Shown: piece by piece, positions 23,401-29,446 of the stretch
Layout of the letters: each line of letters starts with the position of its first letter
Position numbering within the stretch: position 1 is the first letter of the stretch
Source of the DNA: Bacteroidota bacterium
GTDB lineage: Bacteria > Bacteroidota > Bacteroidia > Chitinophagales > Chitinophagaceae
Direction: 5' to 3'
DNA: 29,446 nucleotides
Assembly: GCA_023433265.1 (NCBI GenBank)
Contig: JAEZDR010000003.1
Location: forward strand, 1 to 29,446
The notes under the pieces: model-generated
Databases searched by the model: none
What the model was told of the DNA's origin: nothing
The model's input: only the letters and a program-made list of their open reading frames with translations
Made by a program: the position numbers and the translations under genes

Positions 23401-23459
23401 GTTCCTATCTTAAAAGGGATACTTTATACAGCAGAATTAATAATTAGATAATATTGGGT

Positions 23460-24764
23460 TTAAACGGACGGGCCAGCATTAGGGGCAGGTGGAATGTTTT
23501 CCAGGTTAGCATGTTTCCATTTGGGTTTAACAAGCACCTTTTTGGCAACTTTGCCCACAGTAAGGCCCTGCACAACAATTGAAAAAACAACCACGATGTA
23601 GCACATTTCCAATAACAAAGGTTTATACGGGCCATTTGGAACGGAAATAACAAGGGCAATGGAAACACCGCCTCTTAAGCCGCCCCAAACCAGCATAGTC
23701 ATACTAGCCTTGCTAAGCGGCGGCTTAAAAGGGACTATCAGCGAAGGAATCCAGATAGATAAAAGCCTTGCAAACAATACCACGAGGATGGCGATTACGG
23801 ATATCAACCAATATGTTTCAAAATCAGGGATAAGAAGTAGTTCGAAACCGATAAAAAGGAAAAGGACAGCATTCATAACCTCATCAATCAACTCCCAGAA
23901 TTTACCAAGGTAATCTTTGGTATTTGCAGAAATAGACGTCCGCTTGCTATAATTTCCGATGAAAAGCCCAGCAGTAACCATAGTAAGTGGACCAGAAATG
24001 TGTATCGCACGGGCAAACAGATAGCCGCCCATTACTACTGCGAGTGTAATGAGGGTGGAGACGCTATAATCGTCAACTTTCTTCAAGGCTTTGGCCGCAA
24101 TAAATCCAAGTAAGAGACCTGCAAGCAGGCCACCTAAAACCTCTTTCGCCAGAAGCCATGAGATACTTGCAAAAGATATTTCTAAACCACTTTGTTGCGT
24201 TAGTTGAAGTATTACTGCGAACAGTACAACAGCCACACCATCATTAAACATAGACTCGCCAGTTATCTTCATCTCGACGCTCTTGCTTACGTTCGCTTTT
24301 TTAAGAATGCCTAGCACAGCAATTGGATCCGTTGGAGAGATTAGCGCACCAAATAACAGGCAATAGATAAATGGCAGTTGGAGGTTAAACAAAGGAACCA
24401 AAATGTATAACACAGCTGCTATAATAAATGTAGACATTATGACGCTGATGGTAGAAAAGGTAATAACAGGAAGCTTTTGTTCCCTCAGTTGGTTAATATT
24501 TACGTGAATAGCGCCTGCGAACAAGAGAAAGTTAAGCATGGCACCCATAAGCACCTCCGTAAAATCAACCTCTTTCAGCAGTTTGACCAGGTAAGAAGAA
24601 GTTACCGGAAAATAGTTAGCTCCACCGAACCTGATGATAAGGCTCACTCCAATTGCCATAAGCATAATACCGATGGTTGCAGGCAATTTGATAAAGCGAT
24701 AATTAATATAAGAGAATAAGGCAGCAAGCACAACAAGAAACGAGAACGAGTAGTATAATTCCAT
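23460..24764 (-). CDS. Sodium/proton antiporter, CPA1 (NhaP-type)
   Basis: This 434-residue inner-membrane protein exchanges sodium or another cation for protons. About 12 hydrophobic segments are seen. The conserved core motifs are FGALISPTDPIAVLGILKK (about 139-157) and GESMFNDGVAVVLF (about 168-181), whose Asn-Asp pair forms the ion-binding site in CPA1 proteins; a later GGLRGGVSIAL segment (about 362-372) is also typical. No large cytosolic regulatory domain follows. It sits downstream of the DUF47 gene on the same strand, separated by 83 bp from it, with its own -7 box. Confidence 0.93.
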   Translation of the reverse strand: MELYYSFSFLVVLAALFSYINYRFIKLPATIGIMLMAIGVSLIIRFGGANYFPVTSSYLVKLLKEVDFTEVLMGAMLNFLLFAGAIHVNINQLREQKLPVITFSTISVIMSTFIIAAVLYILVPLFNLQLPFIYCLLFGALISPTDPIAVLGILKKANVSKSVEMKITGESMFNDGVAVVLFAVILQLTQQSGLEISFASISWLLAKEVLGGLLAGLLLGFIAAKALKKVDDYSVSTLITLAVVMGGYLFARAIHISGPLTMVTAGLFIGNYSKRTSISANTKDYLGKFWELIDEVMNAVLFLFIGFELLLIPDFETYWLISVIAILVVLFARLLSIWIPSLIVPFKPPLSKASMTMLVWGGLRGGVSIALVISVPNGPYKPLLLEMCYIVVVFSIVVQGLTVGKVAKKVLVKPKWKHANLENIPPAPNAGPSV

Positions 24765-24790
24765 AGGCAGGAAACAATTTGAGTTCGTGA

Positions 24791-24798
24791 CAAATATA
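24791..24798 (-). promoter_or_regulatory. Bacteroidetes -7 box for the CPA1 antiporter
   Basis: The minus strand reads TATATTTG, a full match to TAnnTTTG, 27 bp upstream of the antiporter ATG. The -33 element is not clear. Confidence 0.5.
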
Positions 24799-24897
24799 AA
24801 AGATAGTAGCTAACCAGTAGGTTGTAAACAACCAAGAGAAAATCACCTTAGCTTAGCATTTGATGTGGTAATGTCTCATTTAAGTTGAATGAAATAT

Positions 24898-24905
24898 TAC
24901 TTTTG
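24898..24905 (+). promoter_or_regulatory. Bacteroidetes -7 box abutting the trmH start
   Basis: The plus strand reads TACTTTTG, a full match to TAnnTTTG. Only four bases separate it from the GTG start of trmH, so transcription should begin at or very near the start codon. Confidence 0.5.
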
Positions 24906-24909
24906 AAAC

Positions 24910-25491
24910 GTGACGGAAGCGAGAATAAATAAAATGGCCGGGGTATTAGAGAAGCGACACATGCAGTTTACTGTGGTGTTGGTCAATATAGAGAATCCCG
25001 GCAATGTGGCTGCTATCATGCGCACTTGCGATGCGGTGGGTATACAGGATATTTATTTATTGACTACACGCCAGCCAAGGGAAAAAATCTGGAAGCGCAG
25101 GGCCTCAAGATCTGCTGAAAAATGGATTACACTGCATGAATTCTCTGATACTAAAGAATGTTTTTCGGAACTGCTTCGCCATTACCCACAGGTGTTAGCT
25201 ACACACCTGGGCCAGGAAGCAATTGATTTATATTCCTTAAACCTGCAGCAACCTACCGCTTTCGTATTTGGTAACGAAGAGCATGGACTAGATGAAGCGG
25301 TATTGCAATTTTGCACCGGAAATATTGTTATCCCCCAGATAGGCATGTTGCCTAGCCTGAATATTTCAGTAGCATGTGCAGTGACTTTGTATGAGGCCTA
25401 TAGACAAAACACTGAAGAAGGTGGGGTGACATTGAACCCATTACCGGCAGAAAGAATCAACCAGTTACATAAACTATGGACAGAAGCATGA
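24910..25491 (+). CDS. trmH: SpoU/TrmH-family RNA 2'-O-methyltransferase
   Basis: This 193-residue SPOUT enzyme methylates a ribose 2'-hydroxyl, most likely of guanosine 18 in tRNA. The three family motifs are present: ENPGNVAAIMRTCDAVG (28-44, with catalytic Arg38), VFGNEEHGLD (119-128) and LPSLNISVACA (147-157), the last forming the trefoil-knot cofactor site. The GTG at 24910 is preferred over ATG 24934 because the first residues (ARINKMAGVLEKR) align with E. coli TrmH (RYARICEMLARR). It has the small size of TrmH, without the N-terminal domain of RlmB-type enzymes. It overlaps the next gene by ATGA. Exact target is inferred. Confidence 0.88.
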   Translation: MTEARINKMAGVLEKRHMQFTVVLVNIENPGNVAAIMRTCDAVGIQDIYLLTTRQPREKIWKRRASRSAEKWITLHEFSDTKECFSELLRHYPQVLATHLGQEAIDLYSLNLQQPTAFVFGNEEHGLDEAVLQFCTGNIVIPQIGMLPSLNISVACAVTLYEAYRQNTEEGGVTLNPLPAERINQLHKLWTEA

Positions 25492-25970
25492 AAGCATTTG
25501 CCTGCATTTTATTTTTATTGTTATGCTTTGACAATGCTGGCGCTCAGCGCATTCCAGCCGTAAAGATTACTGATGTTACAGAAATGATCGATACTTCATC
25601 TGTGCCTTTGATTGTCACTTTTTGGGCTACCTGGTGCGGGCCATGCGTAAAAGAAATCCCCTATTTCGAGAAGCATGTAAATGCCTTGAAGGATAAAAAG
25701 GTTAAGATCATACTCGTGAGTCTCGACTTTAAATCGGATTATCCTAAAGTGCTTGAGAAATTCGTTACAAAAAATAATTACAGCAGCCAGGTAGTTTGGT
25801 TGAATGAAACGGATGCTGATGTGTTTTGTACGGCTATAGATCCCATTTGGACAGGGACGATTCCTGTAACATTGATGGTTAACCGTGCAAAAAAATACCG
25901 TGCGTTTTTCCCACACCAGTTAACAGAGCCTCGCTTTAAGCTGGAACTGAAAAAGCTGCTGGAAGAATAA
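25488..25970 (+). CDS. Periplasmic thioredoxin-like protein, TlpA/ResA type
   Basis: This 160-residue protein has a signal peptide (MKAFACILFLLLCFDNAGAQ) and a thioredoxin fold with active site WCGPC (Cys50, Cys53) and cis-proline Pro126 in TIPVT. Such proteins exchange disulfides outside the cytoplasm, often in cytochrome c or envelope protein maturation. ATG 25488 was chosen because it overlaps the trmH stop (ATGA) and gives a clean signal peptide; a start at 25476 adds four residues. It is probably translated by coupling to trmH. Its stop is one base from the stop of convergent purB. Confidence 0.92.
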   Translation: MKAFACILFLLLCFDNAGAQRIPAVKITDVTEMIDTSSVPLIVTFWATWCGPCVKEIPYFEKHVNALKDKKVKIILVSLDFKSDYPKVLEKFVTKNNYSSQVVWLNETDADVFCTAIDPIWTGTIPVTLMVNRAKKYRAFFPHQLTEPRFKLELKKLLEE

Positions 25971-25971
25971 C

Positions 25972-27318
25972 CTAATACTCCGGGAATACACCTGTATAAT
26001 TGTGAGGTGTTATAGATTTCAATTCCTTTTTCAATTTTGTACTCAGGTTCAATTCATCTATAAATGCATGGATGGCCTGTTTGTTTATCTTGTGGTTGCC
26101 CCGCGTAAGTTCTTTAAGCGCTTCGTAAGGGTTGGGGTAATTTTCTCTCCTTAAAATTGTTTGGATGGCCTCGGCAACCACTGCCCAGTTGTTTTCAAGG
26201 TCCTGCTTCAGTTTCTCCTGGTTAAGGATTAGCTTATTTAAGCCTTTCCCGATGCTTTTAATAGCAAGAAGGGTGTGGGCCATCGGTACGCCTATGTTTC
26301 TCAACACCGTGGAGTCAGTCAGGTCTCTCTGAAGCCTACTTATCGGCAGCTTTGATGAGAGATGTTCAAATTGTGAGTTTGCAATCCCCAGGTTGCCTTC
26401 TGCGTTCTCGAAATCAATAGGATTTACCTTGTGTGGCATTGCGGAGGAACCAATTTCACCCGCTTTTGTTTTTTGCTTGAAATATTCCATGCTAATGTAT
26501 GTCCAGACATCCCTGCAAAAATCAATGAGGATATTGTTGATTCGTTTAATTGCATCAAAATGAGCGGCAAGGCTGTCGTAATGTTCAATCTGGGTTGTGA
26601 ACTGAACCCTGGTAAGGCCTAATACATCCTCCACAAACTCATTGGCAAAGCTTATCCAATCTTCATTAGCGAAAGCAACGGCGTGGGCATTGAAATTTCC
26701 GGTAGCCCCGCCAAACTTGGCGGCATAAGGTATATAAGAAAGCAGTTGAACCTGGTTTTCAATCCGCTCAATAAACACCATTATTTCTTTACCTAAAATA
26801 GTAGGAGAGGCTGGCTGGCCGTGCGTTTTTGCCAGCATAGGCACCTTCTTCCATTCTATTGCCAGTTGCTTCAGGTGATGCTGCAGGTTCATTAAAGCTG
26901 GCAGATATTCATGTTCAAGACAATGCTTCCAACTTAAAGGAATGGCAGTGTTATTAATGTCCTGCGATGTTAATCCAAAATGCACCCATTCCTTTATTTC
27001 ATGCCCGTCCTCGTTTTCCAAGTGTTGTTTAATGAAGTACTCAACCGCCTTTACATCATGGTTTGTAATCGACTCAATATTTTTAATAGCCTCCGCGTCT
27101 TTGAGCGAAAAATTTGTGACGATGTTGCCAAGCAGTTTTACTTGTTTTGATGAAAGCTTTAAATAACCTTTATCTGCCAATAGCTGCAGGTATTCTATTT
27201 CTACAAGGACGCGATATTTTATTAAGGCAAATTCAGAAAAATACTCGCTCAGCATACCCACCTGTTTGCTGTACCTGCCATCGATAGGAGAAATTGCTGA
27301 GAGGCTGTTCATTTCCAT
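25972..27318 (-). CDS. purB: Adenylosuccinate lyase
   Basis: PurB removes fumarate at two steps of purine synthesis, producing AICAR and AMP. The 448-residue protein starts MEMNSLSAISPIDGRY, matching E. coli PurB from its first residue. Landmarks are TSQDINNTA (about 115-123), KTHGQPASPTILGKE (about 163-177), the flexible signature loop GSSAMPHKVNPIDFENAEGN (about 291-310), and LQRDLTDSTVLRN. Length is normal for the E. coli-type subgroup. A perfect -7 box lies about 80 bp upstream in the spacer shared with mqnA. Confidence 0.96.
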   Translation of the reverse strand: MEMNSLSAISPIDGRYSKQVGMLSEYFSEFALIKYRVLVEIEYLQLLADKGYLKLSSKQVKLLGNIVTNFSLKDAEAIKNIESITNHDVKAVEYFIKQHLENEDGHEIKEWVHFGLTSQDINNTAIPLSWKHCLEHEYLPALMNLQHHLKQLAIEWKKVPMLAKTHGQPASPTILGKEIMVFIERIENQVQLLSYIPYAAKFGGATGNFNAHAVAFANEDWISFANEFVEDVLGLTRVQFTTQIEHYDSLAAHFDAIKRINNILIDFCRDVWTYISMEYFKQKTKAGEIGSSAMPHKVNPIDFENAEGNLGIANSQFEHLSSKLPISRLQRDLTDSTVLRNIGVPMAHTLLAIKSIGKGLNKLILNQEKLKQDLENNWAVVAEAIQTILRRENYPNPYEALKELTRGNHKINKQAIHAFIDELNLSTKLKKELKSITPHNYTGVFPEY

Positions 27319-27398
27319 GTTTCAAGCTTAAGGACTTCTTAATAGGTTGGTAAATAAAGCATTGATCTCTTTATATAAAAAGATATTTCTTTGCGCTG

Positions 27399-27406
27399 CA
27401 AAAGTA
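27399..27406 (-). promoter_or_regulatory. Bacteroidetes -7 box for purB
   Basis: The minus strand reads TACTTTTG, a full match to TAnnTTTG, giving a leader of roughly 75 nt for purB. It lies only seven bases from the mqnA start codon, so the two genes probably share overlapping control DNA. Confidence 0.5.
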
Positions 27407-27413
27407 GAGGAAT

Positions 27414-28184
27414 TTGGAGAAGATAAAAGTTGGTGCGGTATCCTACCTCAACACAAAGCCATTGTTGTATGGATTTTATGGAAACGAGGAGTTGATGCGG
27501 CGGATTGAGCTGTTAACCGATTACCCGGCAAATGTTGCCCGTAAACTGATGTCAGGGGAAATTCATGTTGGGTTGGTGCCGGTAGCAATCATTCCTGAGC
27601 TTGTACAGTGGACGGTTGTAAGTGATTATTGCATAGGTGCGACCGGCGAAGTGGCCTCGGTTTGCCTGTTCAGTGATGTGCCGATGGAGCAGGTTAAAAC
27701 CGTACTCCTTGACTACCAAAGCAAGACTTCGGTAAATCTCGCCAAAGTGCTTCTAAAGCACTATTGGAAAAAAGATGTTGTGTTTAAAGATGCAACAGAG
27801 GATTTCAGGGATCACATTAAGGGTGATACTGCGGGTGTGGTGATTGGAGACCGGGCATTTGAACAAAGGCTTACCTCTGCATATATATACGACCTGGCCG
27901 AAGCCTGGAAGGATTTTACAGGTCTGCCTTTTGTGTTTGCCGCATGGGTTGCCAACCGGCCGCTCGAAGATGATTTTATCAAGCTCTTCAACCAGGCAAA
28001 TTCGGTTGGTATGACGAAGCTGAATGAAATAGCTGCAGCGGAAAACTATCCCGCTTACGATCTGCATAAGTATTATACGCAAAACATGAGCTACGTGCTT
28101 GATGATGCGAAAAAAGAAGCGATAGAGCTGTTTCATTGTTTTCTAAAACATGAAGAACTGTCAACCCCACCTTTATGCGACTAA
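27414..28184 (+). CDS. mqnA: Chorismate dehydratase (futalosine menaquinone pathway)
   Basis: MqnA converts chorismate to 3-enolpyruvylbenzoate, the entry step of the futalosine route to menaquinone. The 256-residue protein matches the VitK2_biosynth family: KVGAVSYLNTKPLLYG (5-20), GLVPVAIIPEL (about 53-63), a GATGEVASVCLFSD segment (about 76-89) and LLDYQSKTSVNLAKVLL (about 97-113), which favour MqnA over MqnD. The start is TTG (27414-27416): an in-frame TAG lies two codons upstream, and the next ATG would remove the conserved N-terminus. It overlaps the next gene by 10 bp. Other pathway genes are not in the window. Confidence 0.9.
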   Translation: MEKIKVGAVSYLNTKPLLYGFYGNEELMRRIELLTDYPANVARKLMSGEIHVGLVPVAIIPELVQWTVVSDYCIGATGEVASVCLFSDVPMEQVKTVLLDYQSKTSVNLAKVLLKHYWKKDVVFKDATEDFRDHIKGDTAGVVIGDRAFEQRLTSAYIYDLAEAWKDFTGLPFVFAAWVANRPLEDDFIKLFNQANSVGMTKLNEIAAAENYPAYDLHKYYTQNMSYVLDDAKKEAIELFHCFLKHEELSTPPLCD

Positions 28185-28900
28185 AACTGCTTAAAATAAT
28201 TAAGGACTTCCTGCTTTTTAGCGGGTTGCTCAGAATCTTTTCCCCTCTCAACAAGTCCTTGGTGTTTACGCGTAACTTCAACGAACTGCACAAGTTTATT
28301 GGCAAGCACAAGCGCGGGTTATTGATTAATGATTTTTATACAGCTACCCGCAATTACGATAAACGCTACCAGCTATACCAGACGGTTATTGACCATTACA
28401 AGCTGGCCAATAAAGAGATTATCTATCTTGAGTTTGGCGTAGCTGCTGCAAGCTCGTTTAAGTGGTGGCTGAAAGCAAATACCAACGCACAATCTTCCCT
28501 TTATGGTTTTGACACTTTCGAAGGGCTGCCTGAAAGCTGGGGCACCTTCTTTAAAAAAGGCAGCATGTATGCTGATGTGCCAAAGCTTGAAGATAAAAGG
28601 GCTGTGTTTGTAAAAGGTATTTTCCAAGATACATTGGTGCCCTTCCTGCGGCAGCATACTGATGAGTTATCCAAGCAGAAGGTAATTCACCTGGATGCTG
28701 ACCTCTTCTCGTCTACAATTTTCGTGTTGTCGCAACTCTATCCATACCTGAACAAAGGCGATATTATTTTTTTCGACGAGTTTAATGTGGCTAACCACGA
28801 GTTTTTTGCCTATAAAGTGTTTACTGAGGCTTTTTATGTAAAGCTTAGACCGATTGGGGCGGTGAACAACTATTACCAGGCGGCATTCATCGTAGAATAG
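28175..28900 (+). CDS. TylF/MycF-like SAM-dependent methyltransferase
   Basis: This 241-residue protein resembles the macrocin O-methyltransferase (TylF) family, metal- and SAM-dependent enzymes that methylate sugar hydroxyls in antibiotics and surface glycans. Family motifs are YLEFGVAAASSFKWW (SAM loop, about 84-98), YGFDTFEGLPESWG (about 109-122), VIHLDADLFSS (about 169-179, metal-binding Asp pair) and DIIFFDEFNVANHE (about 195-208). It overlaps mqnA by 10 bp, but a role in menaquinone synthesis is not implied. Facing it is a glycosyltransferase, so a role in glycan modification is plausible but unproven. Confidence 0.85.
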   Translation: MRLKLLKIIKDFLLFSGLLRIFSPLNKSLVFTRNFNELHKFIGKHKRGLLINDFYTATRNYDKRYQLYQTVIDHYKLANKEIIYLEFGVAAASSFKWWLKANTNAQSSLYGFDTFEGLPESWGTFFKKGSMYADVPKLEDKRAVFVKGIFQDTLVPFLRQHTDELSKQKVIHLDADLFSSTIFVLSQLYPYLNKGDIIFFDEFNVANHEFFAYKVFTEAFYVKLRPIGAVNNYYQAAFIVE

Positions 28901-29446
28901 CTACTCACTAAGCATGTCCCCGAGTTCAGATGCTATTCTGGCCTGCGAGTATTTTTCTACCTGTTGCTTATCCGGTAAAGGCAGGTTCCCTTCGATTAGT
29001 TGAACCAGGTAGTTTGCTAATTCTGCTTCTTCATTTCTCTCAAAAGTCTTTCCTGCAACGCATTGTTGTATGATGGAGGCTGTTTCACTCTCCCTGGTGG
29101 TGATGTTTATGACAGGCTTTCCTACCGCGAGGTACTCATATATTTTACCCGGTATTACCATTGCTTCATCCTTTGTTACAGGATTTACCAGTAACAGGGC
29201 TGATGCCATCTTCATGTGCCTTACCGCCTCTTTGTGGGTTACATAACCCGTTTGTTCGTAAATATCCTGCAGCTTGTATTTCGTTACTAATTCCTGTATT
29301 ACGGGGGATGCCATACCTACAAATTTCAGCCTGAGCCGCCTGTAGCTATCCTTAATTGAAGCAACCGCTTTGAAGAAAACTTCGGGTTGATAGTAGTCGG
29401 CAATAGAACCTACATAGGCTATGGTAAACAAGTTGATACCGGGTGA
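28901..29446 (-). CDS. Glycosyltransferase family 4, C-terminal part (runs off window)
   Basis: About 181 residues are visible and the frame stays open to the window edge, so the N-terminal half lies outside. The piece is the nucleotide-sugar-binding half of a GT-B glycosyltransferase: YVGSIADYYQPEVFFKAV at its start, LRLKFVG, a GYVTHKEAVRHMKMASALLLV segment, and the hallmark IPGKIYEYLAVGKPVI, in which the EX7E-type region is partly kept. The first in-window start-like codon (TTG at 29431) is internal and not the true start. The gene abuts the TylF-like gene stop to stop with no gap. Sugar donor and acceptor are unknown. Confidence 0.88.
   Translation of the reverse strand, partial: SPGINLFTIAYVGSIADYYQPEVFFKAVASIKDSYRRLRLKFVGMASPVIQELVTKYKLQDIYEQTGYVTHKEAVRHMKMASALLLVNPVTKDEAMVIPGKIYEYLAVGKPVINITTRESETASIIQQCVAGKTFERNEEAELANYLVQLIEGNLPLPDKQQVEKYSQARIASELGDMLSE

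Overview
The window looks like ordinary chromosome from a Gram-negative member of the Bacteroidetes, most likely close to the Chitinophagaceae. The grounds are: a type IX secretion-type C-terminal domain, a lipid A kinase (LpxK), a futalosine-pathway menaquinone gene (MqnA), the DUF47/PiT phosphate pair, weak or absent Shine-Dalgarno sequences, and repeated TAnnTTTG boxes (the Bacteroidetes -7 promoter element) just upstream of genes. No rRNA, tRNA, insertion sequence, prophage or CRISPR array was recognised. Both window ends fall at or near gene edges; the right-hand glycosyltransferase runs off the end.

Layout. 1-2.8 kb (minus): a 5'-nucleotidase split into a Tat-exported metallophosphatase and a lipoprotein carrying the C-terminal domain, then a KdnB-like iron alcohol dehydrogenase. 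2.9-5.2 kb: recX (minus), dnaN (plus) and a DUF2007/zinc-ribbon protein whose start codon abuts the dnaN terminator. 5.2-7.1 kb: a 323-bp spacer with seven copies of an 11-bp repeat, then a secreted PQQ-type sugar dehydrogenase (minus). 7.2-11.6 kb (plus): a coupled unit of GH10 xylanase, a 26-residue lipoprotein-like micro-ORF, lpxK and rnr. 11.6-12.5 kb (minus): an ECF sigma factor and its probable membrane anti-sigma partner. 12.6-15.2 kb: an NlpC/P60 peptidase, a small unknown gene and purD. 15.3-19.1 kb (plus): POT and OPT peptide transporters. 19.4-20.9 kb: a Ser/Thr-rich META-domain lipoprotein. 21-25 kb: an AlkA-type glycosylase, then PiT, its DUF47 partner and a CPA1 antiporter (minus). 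24.9-27.3 kb: trmH and a coupled thioredoxin-like gene facing purB. 27.4-29.4 kb: mqnA overlapping a TylF-like methyltransferase, facing a partial glycosyltransferase.

Themes. Much of the content concerns the cell envelope and nutrient capture: lipopolysaccharide (kdnB-like, lpxK), exported nucleotidase, xylanase, sugar dehydrogenase, peptide uptake with peptidoglycan-peptide cleavage, and phosphate uptake. The rest is housekeeping (dnaN, recX, rnr, purD, purB, trmH, mqnA). No large undescribed system is evident. The best candidates for something new are the doubly coupled micro-lipoprotein between the xylanase and lpxK, the 11-bp repeat array, an orphan plus-strand terminator beside purD, and the mucin-like META lipoprotein.
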